Notes: generated by a model from the letters alone, not told the origin. DNA of 64,000 nt from Gordonia alkanivorans NBRC 16433 (GCF_000225505.1 NZ_BACI01000038.1:42056-106055), one strand, 5' to 3'; shown: positions 36,780-47,479, counted from the stretch's first letter. Numbers and translations: made by a program.

Positions 36780-38201
36780 ATGACGGTCACGACCGCCTCC
36801 GGATCCGGCCCCGGCAGGAAGCCCTCGGCCTCCGCCGCTGCCGACGCTCCCACCACCTCCGACTTCGAGACGCTCGCCGCCCAGCGCGGCGGCGTCGGCC
36901 CGCTCGGCGAATCCCGGCTCACCGCCTGGAGCCTGACCTCCTTGCTGGTCAGCCTGTACGTCATCAACTATGCCGACAAGGCCGTGCTCGGCATCATCGC
37001 CAAGCCGCTGCGTGAGGAACTGGGCCTCAGCGCCTCGCAGATCGGCCTCGTCGGCAGCCTGTTCTTCCTCACCTTCACCATCGGCGGGTTCTTCGCCGGC
37101 CTGCTCAACCGCTGGATGACGCTGCGCTGGTCGCTGGTCCTCCTCGGACTGTGCTGGGCCGCCGCGATGCTCCCGATGATCGCGGTCGCGGGCTTTGCGG
37201 TCCTCCTCATCAGCCGGCTGTTCCTCGGCCTCGCCGAGGGGCCGTCGTCGGCGTTGCTGCACACGGCCGCCTATGCCTGGCACCCGCCCGCCCGCCGCGC
37301 GCTGCCCGGTGCACTCCTGGCCGGTTCCGCGTCGATCTCCAAGATCGCCATCGCGCCGCTGCTCACCGTGATCACCGTCAGCTTCGGCTGGCGTTGGGCA
37401 CTGTTCGCGCTGGCCGCCGCCGGTGTCGTCTGGGCCGTCGTGTGGCTCTCGGTCTGGCGCCCTGGACCCTACATCGCGAGCGGCAAGACCAAGAAGGTCG
37501 ACGACAGTGAGAAGGGTGAGGATTCCCCGGCCGACGCCGAGCCGGCCACCCCGTGGATCAAGATCTTCCTCGCGCCGACCTTCATCACCGGAGCCCTGCT
37601 CGTCATGAGTGTCTATGCACTGGTGTCCGTCGTGCTGACCTGGCTGCCGTCGTACTTCGAGGACGGCCTCGGATACAGCCAGCTGCAGTCCGGTTCGATG
37701 TTCGCGTTCCCGTCGATCGTCGGCCTCGCCCTGATGCTGCTGAGCTCGGTCACCAGCGACCGCATGATCACCAAGGGCGCGTCACCGCGGGTGCTCCGCA
37801 TCGTCGTCCCGTCGGTGGGCGTCCTGATCTCCGGTGTGATGCTTTTCCTGCTGCCGTCGATCAGCACCCCGATCATCTGTGTCCTGATCCTGTCGGTCGG
37901 CTACGGGTTCGCCGCCATGGTGTTCCCGCTGTTCAACGCAGCTGTTGCGGAGATCTGTCCGCCGCGCCAGACCGCCGGCACCCTCGGTGTCTTCCTGGCG
38001 ATCATGGCCATCGGCGGCCTCGTTGCGCCGTACGCCACGGGTGTCATCGTCGACGCCGCGGCCACCCCGGCCGAGGGCTATGCCACCGCGTTCCAGGTGC
38101 TCGGACTGGTCGCCTCGGTCTGTGCCGTGCTGACGCTGGTCTTCGCCAACCCGGTGCGCGACCGCAAGCGTCTGCGCCCGCATGCGGTCCTGACCGCCTG
38201 A
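36780..38201 (+). CDS. MFS transporter, anion:cation symporter-like
   Basis: A 473-residue membrane protein with about twelve helices, a hydrophilic 55-residue N-terminus and a charged central loop (about 235-255, KTKKVDDSEKGED). N-Y-A-D-K-A near the end of helix 1 and the loop 2-3 region LLNRWMTLRWS resemble the anion:cation symporter branch, which imports organic acids. It lies between a divergent acyl-CoA dehydrogenase operon and a thiolase gene. It is therefore the best candidate for uptake of the acid degraded by the island. AGAGGT precedes the ATG by about ten bases. Substrate is inferred only from context. Confidence 0.85.
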   Translation: MTVTTASGSGPGRKPSASAAADAPTTSDFETLAAQRGGVGPLGESRLTAWSLTSLLVSLYVINYADKAVLGIIAKPLREELGLSASQIGLVGSLFFLTFTIGGFFAGLLNRWMTLRWSLVLLGLCWAAAMLPMIAVAGFAVLLISRLFLGLAEGPSSALLHTAAYAWHPPARRALPGALLAGSASISKIAIAPLLTVITVSFGWRWALFALAAAGVVWAVVWLSVWRPGPYIASGKTKKVDDSEKGEDSPADAEPATPWIKIFLAPTFITGALLVMSVYALVSVVLTWLPSYFEDGLGYSQLQSGSMFAFPSIVGLALMLLSSVTSDRMITKGASPRVLRIVVPSVGVLISGVMLFLLPSISTPIICVLILSVGYGFAAMVFPLFNAAVAEICPPRQTAGTLGVFLAIMAIGGLVAPYATGVIVDAAATPAEGYATAFQVLGLVASVCAVLTLVFANPVRDRKRLRPHAVLTA

Positions 38202-38233
38202 GGAAGCACCTCGCCCATAGGCAGCGCCTCATC

Positions 38234-38312
38234 GTCCGTGAGCGGGAATCGACTTGTCCGCCAGACCCGTTCGTGGTCGGCTCGATAGGACGGGTGACTT
38301 CCGCTCACGGAC
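38234..38312. repeat. 79-bp inverted repeat between the MFS gene and thiolase
   Basis: Outer arms GTCCGTGAGCGGGAATC (38234-38250) and its near complement (38296-38312) match in 15 of 17 positions. An inner pair ACCCGT/ACGGGT (38265-38270, 38290-38295) stacks directly against the right arm. It ends 55 bases before the thiolase ATG. It could be a terminator/attenuator or a non-autonomous palindromic element. Confidence 0.6.
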
Positions 38313-38367
38313 GTCCTCGGTTCCACCCACAACGCACATCCACTGCCCGACATTCTTAGGAGACCTC

Positions 38368-39501
38368 ATGCGCGATGCAGTGATCGTCGACGCCGTCCGC
38401 GCCCCGATCGGACGCCGCCGCGGAGCCCTGTCCGGAATCCACCCGGCCGACCTGTCCGCCCATGTCCTCGAGGCTCTCGTCGAGCGGACCGGGGTCGAAC
38501 CCGCGATCGTCGACGACGTCGTGTGGGGTTGCGTCAGCCAGTCGTCGGAGCAGGCCGGCAACATCGCGCGTACCGCGATCCTCGCGGCCGGATGGCCGGA
38601 ATCGGTCCCCGGCACCACCGTCACTCGTGCGTGCGGATCGAGTCAGCAGGCCGTCAGCCAGGCCGCCGCCGCGGTGATCTCGGGCCAGCAGGACGTCGTC
38701 ATCGCCGGTGGCGTGGAGTCGATGAGCCGGGTCGCGATGGGCAGCTCGGCCCCCAACGGCGAGCACCAGCCGGCCACCGTCCTCGACCGCTACGGCATCG
38801 ACAAGTTCAGCCAGGGCCTGGGCGCGGAGACCATCGCCTCGAAGTGGGGTTTCGACCGCACCCGCCTCGACGAGTACTCCCTGCGCTCACACGAACTCGC
38901 GGCCGCCGCCGTCGACCGCGGTGCATTCGACGGTCAGCTCGCCCCGATCCCCGGTGTGCTCGAAGGTGACGAGGGCATCCGCCGCGGCGGCACCCTGGAG
39001 TCGCTCGGCAAGCTCAAGCCCGCGTTCGCCGAGGACGGCGTCATCCACGCCGGCAACTCCTCGCAGATCTCCGACGGCTCGGGTGCACTGCTGATCATGT
39101 CGTCGGAGACGGCGAAATCGCATGGCCTGACGCCGATCGCCCGAATCCACACCGCGGTCGTCGCCGCCGACGACCCGGTCATCATGCTGACCGGCCCCAT
39201 CCCGTCGACGGCCAAGGCGCTCAAGCGTTCCGGTCTGTCGATCGACGACATCGGGGCCTTCGAGATCAATGAGGCCTTCGCGCCGGTGCCGCTGGCCTGG
39301 CAGGCCGAGACCGGCGCCGACATCGAGCGACTCAACCCGCTCGGCGGCGCGATCGCCGTCGGCCACCCGCTCGGCGGTTCGGGTGCCATCCTGATGACCC
39401 GCCTCGTGCACCACATGCGCGACAACGGGATCCGCTACGGCCTCCAGTCGATGTGTGAGGCCGGCGGCATGGCCAACACCACCATCCTCGAACTCCTCTG
39501 A
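38368..39501 (+). CDS. Thiolase (acetyl-CoA acyltransferase), first
   Basis: A 377-residue thiolase. The nucleophilic Cys is in TVTRACGSSQQ (about 85-95). NEAFAPVPLAW (about 304) and the catalytic His segment GGAIAVGHPLGGSGA (about 330-344) are present, and the second Cys is in SMCEAGGMAN near the C-terminus. It cleaves a 3-ketoacyl-CoA with CoA, or condenses acetyl-CoA. AGGAG lies five to six bases before the ATG. It is followed by an SDR and an acyl-CoA ligase on the same strand, which together look like a catabolic operon. Confidence 0.93.
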   Translation: MRDAVIVDAVRAPIGRRRGALSGIHPADLSAHVLEALVERTGVEPAIVDDVVWGCVSQSSEQAGNIARTAILAAGWPESVPGTTVTRACGSSQQAVSQAAAAVISGQQDVVIAGGVESMSRVAMGSSAPNGEHQPATVLDRYGIDKFSQGLGAETIASKWGFDRTRLDEYSLRSHELAAAAVDRGAFDGQLAPIPGVLEGDEGIRRGGTLESLGKLKPAFAEDGVIHAGNSSQISDGSGALLIMSSETAKSHGLTPIARIHTAVVAADDPVIMLTGPIPSTAKALKRSGLSIDDIGAFEINEAFAPVPLAWQAETGADIERLNPLGGAIAVGHPLGGSGAILMTRLVHHMRDNGIRYGLQSMCEAGGMANTTILELL

Positions 39502-39550
39502 CCTACACCCCTGATCCGGGTCACCCCACTTCGAAAGGCACAACAGCACA

Positions 39551-40315
39551 ATGGAACTCAAGGGACTCTCGGTCGCGATCACCGGTGGCGCCTCCGGTCT
39601 GGGCCTCGCCACCGCCAAGCGCGTCGTCGACGCCGGCGGCCTGGTCACCCTGATCGACCTCCCGTCCTCCGACGGCCAGTCCGTCGCCGACGGTCTGGGT
39701 TCGGCGGCGTCCTTCGCCGCCGCCGACATCACCGACGCCGAACAGTTCGCGGCCGCACTCGATGTCGCCGACGAGCGCGGTGGACTGCGTGGACTCGTGC
39801 ACTGCGCAGGCGCGGGGCGTCGTATGCGCATCCTCGACAAGGAGGGCAAGGCCGGATCGGCGGAGGACTTCGAGTTCGTCATCAAGCTCAACCTCGTCGG
39901 CTCGTTCCACGCTCTGTCGCTGGGTGCCGAGCGCATCGCGCGCCTCGAACCCATCGACGGCGAGCGTGGCGCCATCGTCATGACCGCCTCGGTCGCCGCG
40001 TTCGAGGGCCAGATCGGCCAGATCAACTACTCGGCCTCGAAGGCCGGCATCGTCGGCATGACCCTCGTGGCCGCCCGCGACCTGGCCAGCAAGCTGATCC
40101 GCGTCAACACCATCGCGCCCGGCACCATGGACACCCCGCTGCTGGCCCGCTTACGTGACGACGTGCGCGAATCCCTCGCGGCGAGCATCCCCAACCCGTC
40201 GCGTCTCGGCCGCCCCGAGGAGTTCGGCCAGCTCGCGGCCAACATCCTGGAGAACGCGTACCTCAACGGCGAGACCATCCGACTCGACGGCGCGATCCGC
40301 ATGGCACCGCGATGA
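39551..40315 (+). CDS. Short-chain dehydrogenase, 3-hydroxyacyl-CoA dehydrogenase type II-like
   Basis: A 254-residue classical SDR. The NAD(H) motif GGASGLGLA (about 12-20) is followed by an acidic residue at the end of strand 2 (LIDLP), favouring NAD+. Catalytic Ser is in MTASVAAFEG (about 142) and the YSASKAG motif (about 157-163) holds Tyr and Lys. Overall pattern resembles HSD17B10-type 3-hydroxyacyl-CoA dehydrogenases, a fitting step between hydratase and thiolase in beta-oxidation. The 3' end overlaps the ligase gene by ATGA, so these are translationally coupled. Confidence 0.9.
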   Translation: MELKGLSVAITGGASGLGLATAKRVVDAGGLVTLIDLPSSDGQSVADGLGSAASFAAADITDAEQFAAALDVADERGGLRGLVHCAGAGRRMRILDKEGKAGSAEDFEFVIKLNLVGSFHALSLGAERIARLEPIDGERGAIVMTASVAAFEGQIGQINYSASKAGIVGMTLVAARDLASKLIRVNTIAPGTMDTPLLARLRDDVRESLAASIPNPSRLGRPEEFGQLAANILENAYLNGETIRLDGAIRMAPR

Positions 40316-41973
40316 GCGGCGGCACGCCGACGACGCTCAACTACCCGGACACGAGCATGGCGGTCGTCCCCGCCAGCATGGCCGCGCTGTACGGCGACCG
40401 TGCGGCGGTGGTCGACGGCGAGACGACGCTGACCTACACCGATCTCGACGCGCGGTCGGCGGCGGTGGCGTCGGCGCTCCGGTCGGCGGGTGTCGCCGAA
40501 CGAGACGTGGTGCTGATCTACCTCACCAACAGCATCGAATTCGTTGTCTCCTACTACGGTTCGTTGCGCGCCGGTGCCACGGTCACCCTCGTCAACCCGT
40601 TGCAGCCGGTACCCGGCTTGCATCGTCAGATCGTCGAAACGGGTGCGGTGGCCGGCTTCACGCAGTTCGAACAGTCCGGTCGGCTCCTGTCGGCCGCCGC
40701 CGACTCGCCGCTGTCCACCGTGGTGGTCGTCGACGGTTCGGCCGCGGCGGTCGAGGGCCTGGGGGCCGAGGGCGTGCGGGTAACCTCGCTCGACGAGTTC
40801 GTCGCCGGGCACGCTGAAGCTCCCGCCGTCACCGTGACCTCCGAGGACGTCGCGCATCTGGCGTTCACCGGTGGGACCACCGGCGTCTCGAAAGGCGTTC
40901 GGGTTCTTCATCGCAACGTTCTGGGCAACGCCACCCAGATGATCGGGTGGCGTGCCGGGCACGCGATCGAGGTCGGCGACCACGGTCTGCTGCGATTGAC
41001 ACCGCGTGCGGGCTCCGATCGCGGAGTGGTCCCGGGTGATGCCGCGACCGTCGTCGTGTCACCGCTGTTCCACGCCCACGCGCTGATCAACATGACGTTC
41101 CTGTTGCTGTGCGGCGCAACGCATGTGTTCGCCGGACGATTCGAACCCGGGCGGATGCTCGCGCTGATCGAGCAGCACCGGGCGTCGTATGTGACCGGCA
41201 GCCCGGCGATGTGGCATGCACTGGCCGTCCACCCCGACGTCGAGTCGCGCGATCTGACCTCGGTGCGGGTGGTCTCCTCGGGCGCCGCCCCGATCGACCT
41301 GGTGACGCTCGAGCAGCTCGAGAAGGCGTTTCCCGCGGCGGCGATCGTCGAGGGTTACGGCCTCACCGAGGCGACGTGCCTGGTCTCCTCGGCGCCGCTC
41401 ACCGCGAAAGGCCAGTACCGGCTCGGCAGCGTCGGACTCCCGACTTTCGACACCGAGGTGGAGATCCGTGCCGCCCACGACCCGGCCGTCGTCCTGCCGG
41501 CCGGGGAGCGGGGACAGCTCTGGGTCCGCGGGCCGCAGGTCACCGACGGTTATCTCGGACATCCCGAGAAGACCGCGGAACAGTTCGTCGACGGCTGGCT
41601 CGACACCGGCGACATCGCCTTCCGCGACGCCGACGGCTACATCTACATCTGCGACCGCGCCAAGGACATGCTGATCTACAAGGGCTACAACGTGTATCCG
41701 CGTGAGCTGGAAGAGATCCTGGTGACCCACCCCGACGTCGCGGCCGCCGCGGTGGTCGGACGCGAGGCCGGACCGATCGGTCAGGAACCGGTCGCGTTCC
41801 TGGTCCCCAAGGGCGGCCACGTCATCGACGAGGACGCGGTGACCGCGTTCGTCGCCGAACAGGTGTTGCCCTACAAGAAGATCCGCGACGTCGTCGTCGT
41901 GGAGGAACTGCCGACCTCGGCAGCCGGGAAGATCCAGAAGGTCGCCCTGCGCGAGCGTCTGACGCACGCCTGA
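40312..41973 (+). CDS. Acyl-CoA ligase (AMP-forming, FadD/4CL type)
   Basis: A 553-residue ANL-superfamily ligase that activates a carboxylic acid to its CoA thioester via an acyl-AMP. The P-loop AFTGGTTGVSKGV (about 184-196), the A5 motif GYGLTEA (about 348), GWLDTGDIAFRD (about 427) and the C-terminal catalytic Lys in SAAGKIQKVAL (about 535-545) are all present. The N-terminal DTSMAVVPASMAALYGDR resembles 4-coumarate/cyclohexane-carboxylate-type ligases more than long-chain FadD, which is a weak inference. It starts inside the end of the SDR gene and ends at a strong bidirectional hairpin. Confidence 0.92.
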   Translation: MSGGTPTTLNYPDTSMAVVPASMAALYGDRAAVVDGETTLTYTDLDARSAAVASALRSAGVAERDVVLIYLTNSIEFVVSYYGSLRAGATVTLVNPLQPVPGLHRQIVETGAVAGFTQFEQSGRLLSAAADSPLSTVVVVDGSAAAVEGLGAEGVRVTSLDEFVAGHAEAPAVTVTSEDVAHLAFTGGTTGVSKGVRVLHRNVLGNATQMIGWRAGHAIEVGDHGLLRLTPRAGSDRGVVPGDAATVVVSPLFHAHALINMTFLLLCGATHVFAGRFEPGRMLALIEQHRASYVTGSPAMWHALAVHPDVESRDLTSVRVVSSGAAPIDLVTLEQLEKAFPAAAIVEGYGLTEATCLVSSAPLTAKGQYRLGSVGLPTFDTEVEIRAAHDPAVVLPAGERGQLWVRGPQVTDGYLGHPEKTAEQFVDGWLDTGDIAFRDADGYIYICDRAKDMLIYKGYNVYPRELEEILVTHPDVAAAAVVGREAGPIGQEPVAFLVPKGGHVIDEDAVTAFVAEQVLPYKKIRDVVVVEELPTSAAGKIQKVALRERLTHA

Positions 41974-41985
41974 CCCGGACCGTTT

Positions 41986-42024
41986 TATAGCCCGAAACCG
42001 CGCTCACCGCGGTTTCGGGCTATA
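41986..42024. terminator. Bidirectional hairpin terminator
   Basis: Perfect 17-bp arms TATAGCCCGAAACCGCG (41986-42002) and its complement (42008-42024) surround the loop CTCAC. TATATCTCTC follows on the plus strand and TATAAAAC on the minus strand. It lies between convergent ligase and dehydrogenase genes. Confidence 0.85.
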
Positions 42025-42036
42025 TCTCTCCGTAGC

Positions 42037-43236
<1,200 letters not shown>

Positions 43237-43291
43237 GGTGCCACTCTTGCGCGTCCACGGTGAGGGGTCCAATACGAAACCGGGATCGCTC

Positions 43292-43309
43292 CGATAGCCG
43301 TTGCGTATG
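43292..43309. promoter_or_regulatory. Third candidate LysR-type box of the island
   Basis: CGATAG-N6-CGTATG in the divergent region before the third dehydrogenase and the SDR/thiolase pair matches the two sites at 36510 and 36579 in CGATAG and in the terminal ATG. T-N11-A spacing is kept. It overlaps an ATACG...CGTAT dyad (43273-43308). Confidence 0.5.
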
Positions 43310-43415
43310 AAACGAACGCGTTCGACGCCGTATTCGCGGGTTAGATTACTGACATCACCCGGCGCCTCCAGCCGCTGGTGTCTGCACCAGAACCCCCCAT
43401 GGGAAGGACCCGAAG

Positions 43416-44174
43416 ATGTCATCCACCACCGCCCAGCCGCTCCTCGAGGGACGTACCGCCGTCGTGACCGGTGGCGCCCAGGGCATCGGCTTCGAGATCG
43501 CCCGGTCCTTCGTGGACGCGGGCGCCAAGGTGGTCCTGGGTGATCTCAACCTCGACGCCGCGCAGGCCGCCGCCGACAAGCTCGGCGGCCGCGACGTCGC
43601 CCGCGCCGTGAAATGCAATGTGGTCAACGGTGACGAGGTCGACGCGCTTCTCGCCGAGGCGGTCGACGGCTTCGGCTCGCTCGACGTCCTGGTCAACAAC
43701 GCCGGCATCACCCGCGACGCCACCATGCGCACCATGACCGAAGAGGACTTCGACCTGGTCATCTCGGTCCACCTCAAGGGCACCTGGAACGGCACCCGCA
43801 AGGCCGCCGCCATCATGCGCGAGGCCAAGCGCGGAGCGATCGTCAACATCTCGTCGCTGTCGGGCAAGGTCGGCATGGTCGGCCAGACCAACTACTCCGC
43901 CGCCAAGGCGGGCATCGTCGGCATGACCAAGGCCGCGGCCAAGGAGATGGCCCACCACGGCGTGCGCGTCAACGCGATCCAGCCCGGCCTGATCCGCTCG
44001 GCGATGACCGAGGCGATGCCGCAGAAGGCCTGGGACCAGAAGATGTCGGAGATCCCCATGCACCGTGCAGGCGAGGTCGGCGAGGTCGCCAGTGTCGCAC
44101 TGTTCCTCGCTTCGGACATGTCGTCGTACATGACCGGCACCGTGCTCGAGGTGACCGGCGGCCGCTTCATGTGA
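43416..44174 (+). CDS. Short-chain dehydrogenase, FabG-like 3-oxoacyl/3-hydroxyacyl reductase
   Basis: A 252-residue classical SDR: cofactor motif GGAQGIGFE (about 19-27), NNAGITRD (about 91), Ser in [10 protein letters not shown] (about 144), YSAAKAG (about 157-163) and the C-terminal substrate loop VTGGRFM. Acidic D at the end of strand 2 (LGDLN) suggests NAD(H). GGAAGGA precedes the ATG by seven bases. It is followed 51 bases later by a thiolase, so the pair probably performs the last two oxidation/cleavage steps on a CoA ester. A role in fatty-acid synthesis is less likely in this context. Confidence 0.9.
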   Translation: MSSTTAQPLLEGRTAVVTGGAQGIGFEIARSFVDAGAKVVLGDLNLDAAQAAADKLGGRDVARAVKCNVVNGDEVDALLAEAVDGFGSLDVLVNNAGITRDATMRTMTEEDFDLVISVHLKGTWNGTRKAAAIMREAKRGAIVNISSLSGKVGMVGQTNYSAAKAGIVGMTKAAAKEMAHHGVRVNAIQPGLIRSAMTEAMPQKAWDQKMSEIPMHRAGEVGEVASVALFLASDMSSYMTGTVLEVTGGRFM

Positions 44175-44225
44175 GACCTGTTCTCACCCAAACTCTTCCA
44201 CCCCGATTTTCGCGAAAGGTCAACC

Positions 44226-45449
44226 ATGCGAGACGTCGTCATCTGTGAGCCGGTACGTACCCCGATCGGCCGCTACGGCGGGATGTTCAAGAGCCTCACC
44301 GCAGTCGACCTGGGTGTCACCGCGCTCAAGGGACTGCTCGAGCGCACCGGCATCGACCCGGAGAAGGTCGAGGACGTGATCCTCGGGCACTGCAACGGCA
44401 ACAGTGAGGCGCCGGCCCTCGGCCGCGTCATCGCACTCGACGCCGGGTTGCCGATCACAGTGGGCGGCATGCACATCGACCGTCGCTGCGGCTCGGGTCT
44501 GCAGGCCGTCATCCAGGCCGCTTACCAGGTGTCCTCGGGCGACAACGATCTCGTCGTCGCCGGCGGTGCCGAGTCGATGAGCAACGCCTCCTTCTACTCC
44601 GTCGACATGCGCTGGGGCGGTGCGCGCACCGGAATCGCCATGCACGACAGCCTCGTCCGCGCCCGCTCGACCGCAGGCGGCAAGAACTACCCGGTGCCCG
44701 GCGGCATGATCGAGACCGCCGAGAACCTCCGCAAGGAGTACGAGATCTCGCGCGAGGAGCAGGACGAGCTCGCCGTCGAATCCCACACGCGCGCAGTGCG
44801 TGCCCAGAAGGACGGAGTCCTCGCCGAGGAGATCATCCCGGTGACCGTTCCCGGCCGCGGCGGCGACCAGATCATCGACACCGACGAGCATCCCCGCCCG
44901 GACGTCTCGCTGGAGTCGCTGGCCAAGCTCAAGCCGATCATGGGCAAGGCCGATCCGGAGGCCACCGTGACCGCCGGCAACGCCAGCGGACAGAACGACG
45001 CCGCATCGATGGCGATCGTCACCACCACCGAGGTCGCCGAGAAGCTGGGCCTCCGCCCGCTCGTCAAGCTCGTGTCCTGGGGTCTCGCCGGCGTCCCGCC
45101 CCGCACCATGGGTATCGGCCCGGTGCCGGCCACCGAGAAGGCGCTGGCCAAGGCCGGTCTGACCCTCGCCGACATCGACCTCATCGAACTCAACGAGGCC
45201 TTCGCCGCCCAGGCGCTCGCCGTCACCCGCGAATGGGGTTTCGGGCGGTTCGGTTCCGGAGGCGACTTCGACCGCACCAACGTCCACGGCTCGGGTATCT
45301 CGCTGGGTCACCCGGTCGGCGCGACCGGCGGTCGCATGCTGGCCTCACTGGCCCGTGAACTGCAGCGCCGCGAGGGTCGCTACGGCCTCGAGACGATGTG
45401 CATCGGCGGCGGCCAGGGACTCGCCGCGGTCTTCGAGCGGGTTGCCTGA
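44226..45449 (+). CDS. Thiolase (acetyl-CoA C-acetyltransferase), second
   Basis: A 407-residue thiolase. Catalytic Cys is in IDRRCGSGLQA (about 86-96). The His motif is ISLGHPVGATGGRM (about 357-370), NEAFAAQALAV (about 319) is present, and the second Cys is in TMCIGGGQGLA (about 391-401). This is closer to degradative acetyl-CoA acyltransferases than the first thiolase. AAGGT lies six bases before the ATG. Two thiolases with two dehydrogenase sets suggest two rounds of chain shortening or two branches in the same island. Confidence 0.93.
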   Translation: MRDVVICEPVRTPIGRYGGMFKSLTAVDLGVTALKGLLERTGIDPEKVEDVILGHCNGNSEAPALGRVIALDAGLPITVGGMHIDRRCGSGLQAVIQAAYQVSSGDNDLVVAGGAESMSNASFYSVDMRWGGARTGIAMHDSLVRARSTAGGKNYPVPGGMIETAENLRKEYEISREEQDELAVESHTRAVRAQKDGVLAEEIIPVTVPGRGGDQIIDTDEHPRPDVSLESLAKLKPIMGKADPEATVTAGNASGQNDAASMAIVTTTEVAEKLGLRPLVKLVSWGLAGVPPRTMGIGPVPATEKALAKAGLTLADIDLIELNEAFAAQALAVTREWGFGRFGSGGDFDRTNVHGSGISLGHPVGATGGRMLASLARELQRREGRYGLETMCIGGGQGLAAVFERVA

Positions 45450-45640
45450 CGGACCTCGATACGCGGCGCCCTCGCTCCGCTCGGTCGACGCTACTCGGCC
45501 GGCGGGGTGGGGCGTCGCCTTGTTTTCTGGGTGTCTTTCTTCGGCTGGCGGGGTGGGGGCGTCGTGTTGCTCGGCCGGCGCGGGCGTACCTTCTGCTGGT
45601 TGAGTAGGCGAGGAGCTTGCGACGAGCCGTATCGAAACCG
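45450..45640. repeat. Intergenic region with two inverted copies of a REP-like element
   Basis: One copy near the thiolase end contains CTCGATACGC, GCTCCGCTCG and CTACTCGGCCGGCGG. The second, inverted, near the LysR stop reads GTTGAGTAGGCGAGGAGC followed by TTGCGACGAGC and CGTATCGAAACC (45599-45639). Their reverse complements align as TCGATACG...CTCG...CTACTC. No gene is visible between them. A partial third copy is at 52352-52372. Confidence 0.6.
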
Positions 45641-46513
45641 CTAACCCACCTGCGCGCGAATGAGTTCTACGAAGGCCTGGCCCACCGGGGACAGGGAGGC
45701 GGGGTCGAAGGCGATCGCGAACGGTCGTACGAAGCGGGGTTCGGTCTCGCGGATGACGACGCGGTCGACGGCGGTGTCGGCCATCGAACGTTCCAGCAGG
45801 GTGCCGCCGATTCCCGCCAGCACCATGGGGAGTCGCTCCTCGCGATGTTCGGACAATACGGCGAGGGGCGGTCGGATCCCGCCGACGCGGATGGCCTCCT
45901 CGAGTTCGTCGGCCACCGACTGCCCACGCGGCACGAAGACCATCGGGTACGTCGGGAGATTGCCCAGCGGGATCGGCCCGTCGGGGACCTCGGCGCCCTC
46001 GGGGTAGACGAGGACGTACTCGTGTTCGCCGAGTTCGATGACCTCGAGCGCGTCACCGGCGATCGGCAGATGGGCGACGGCGAACTCGCAGTGTCCGTCC
46101 TCGATGGACGACGCCGCCCGCGTCTCATCGCGTAACTCGCCGAGGCGCACCGACACTCGCGGATAGGTGGCACGGAAGCGGGCGATGAGGTCGACAACCG
46201 GGCCGACGGCCGTGGCCGGGGACGCGAGCAGGTCGAGGTGCCCGGTGAGTTCATCCTCCTCGGCGGCAAGGAGATCGCCGACGGCGTCGACGTCGCGGAT
46301 GATCTGGCGGGCCGGACCGACCATCGTGCGGCCGGCCGCCGACAGCACCATGCCGCGACCGATGCGGTGGAACAGCTGCACACCGAGTTCGCGTTCGAGC
46401 GCACGCAGTGCCTGCGAAACCGTCGGCTGCGCGACGCCCAGCGCGGTGGCGGCACCGCCGATGCCCTGGTTCTCGACGACCGCGAGGAAGTATTCGACCT
46501 GGCGTAATTCCAT
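45641..46513 (-). CDS. LysR-family regulator, distal
   Basis: A 290-residue LysR protein. Residues 1-60 form the HTH (MELRQVEYFLAVVENQGIGGAATALGVAQPTVSQALRALE spread over positions 1-40) and 90-290 form the periplasmic-binding-fold sensor. AGGA lies a few bases before the ATG. It starts six bases after the stop of another LysR gene on the same strand, so the two are one transcript. Tandem LysR genes at the end of a catabolic island suggest control by two effectors or a heteromeric pair. Candidate targets are the T-N11-A boxes at 36510, 36579 and 43292. Confidence 0.9.
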   Translation of the reverse strand: MELRQVEYFLAVVENQGIGGAATALGVAQPTVSQALRALERELGVQLFHRIGRGMVLSAAGRTMVGPARQIIRDVDAVGDLLAAEEDELTGHLDLLASPATAVGPVVDLIARFRATYPRVSVRLGELRDETRAASSIEDGHCEFAVAHLPIAGDALEVIELGEHEYVLVYPEGAEVPDGPIPLGNLPTYPMVFVPRGQSVADELEEAIRVGGIRPPLAVLSEHREERLPMVLAGIGGTLLERSMADTAVDRVVIRETEPRFVRPFAIAFDPASLSPVGQAFVELIRAQVG

Positions 46514-46519
46514 GGTGTC

Positions 46520-47422
46520 CTACCAGTCCGGGATCTCGGTCGGCTCCTGGCTCAGACCGGAGTGGGCCCGGGCTGCGGAGATGAAGGCGAGCGCCGCCGG
46601 CGAGGGGAGCCCCGAACGCAGCACGAGTCCCCACGGTCGCGTCATCGGCGGATCGAGCACGAGCTGCCGGGCACCGGCCAGCTGCTTGTCGGCCACGGTG
46701 CGCGGGACAACCGTTGCGGCCGTACCGCGTTCGACGAGGTTCCAGACCGCCGCCGGCAACGGACAGTCGACGACCACATTGCCCGCGGCGTCGTCGAGGA
46801 GATCGGCGAGCAGGGCCGCGGTGTGCTGATCGCTGTGATCGATGACCAGCGGGACCGAGCGAATGGCGCTGCGCGGCACCGTGTCCGGGAGTCCGGCGAC
46901 CAGTGCGTCGGGAGCCGCCACCACGAGCTCCTGCTCCGTCATCGGGATGGCCGAGAACGTCGCGTGCTCGGCCGAGGAGTCGATGACCCCGATCTCCGCG
47001 TCGCCGGACCGCAACGCGGAGAGCACGCCGGCCGGGCCGTCGGCGGCGAGGACACGTACCGCGAGACGGGGAAAGCGCTCCCGGAACAGGCGGACGACGT
47101 CGACGAGCGGGTCGATGCTGAACGCCGCGTACGTCACCACGTCGACCCGTCCGGATTGCAGTTCCCGGACCGCATCGACCTTGCGCCTGGCGCGCTCGAC
47201 GTCGGCGAGGATGCGCCGCGCCGCGTCGTCGAGCTTGCGTCCGGCCTCGGTGAGTTCGAGGCGGCGTCCGGTCCGGTCGAACAGTGTGACGCCGAGACGC
47301 TTCTCGAGCGTCCGGATGGCCTGCGACAGGGAGGGCTGGGAGATGTAGAGCGACTGGGCGGCCTTCGTGATCCCACCGTGGTCGACGACTGCGACGAAGT
47401 AGGTCACGAGGTGCAGATCCAC
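46520..47422 (-). CDS. LysR-family regulator, proximal
   Basis: A 300-residue LysR protein with HTH (LHLVTYFVAVVDHGGITKAA, then SLYISQPSLSQAIRTLEKRLG) in the first 60 residues and a sensor domain from about 90. GTG 47422 is preferred over one three codons upstream because TAGAGT (47430-47435) lies seven bases before it, a leaderless arrangement. It is similar in length and plan to the distal LysR but clearly diverged, so this is not a recent duplication. It lies 58 bases after the enoyl-CoA hydratase gene on the same strand. Confidence 0.9.
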   Translation of the reverse strand: MDLHLVTYFVAVVDHGGITKAAQSLYISQPSLSQAIRTLEKRLGVTLFDRTGRRLELTEAGRKLDDAARRILADVERARRKVDAVRELQSGRVDVVTYAAFSIDPLVDVVRLFRERFPRLAVRVLAADGPAGVLSALRSGDAEIGVIDSSAEHATFSAIPMTEQELVVAAPDALVAGLPDTVPRSAIRSVPLVIDHSDQHTAALLADLLDDAAGNVVVDCPLPAAVWNLVERGTAATVVPRTVADKQLAGARQLVLDPPMTRPWGLVLRSGLPSPAALAFISAARAHSGLSQEPTEIPDW

Positions 47423-47479
47423 CCCAGTCACTCTAGTGATCGCCCTTTCCGGAGATCAGTGGTGCTTCCACTGCGCTGA

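Noticed and set aside
41986..42024. 17-5-17 palindrome considered as another member of the AbiEi/DUF559 palindrome family
   Set aside because: Geometry is the same but the sequence is unrelated, no such gene is adjacent, and it sits exactly between convergent gene ends with T-rich flanks, so a bidirectional terminator explains it.
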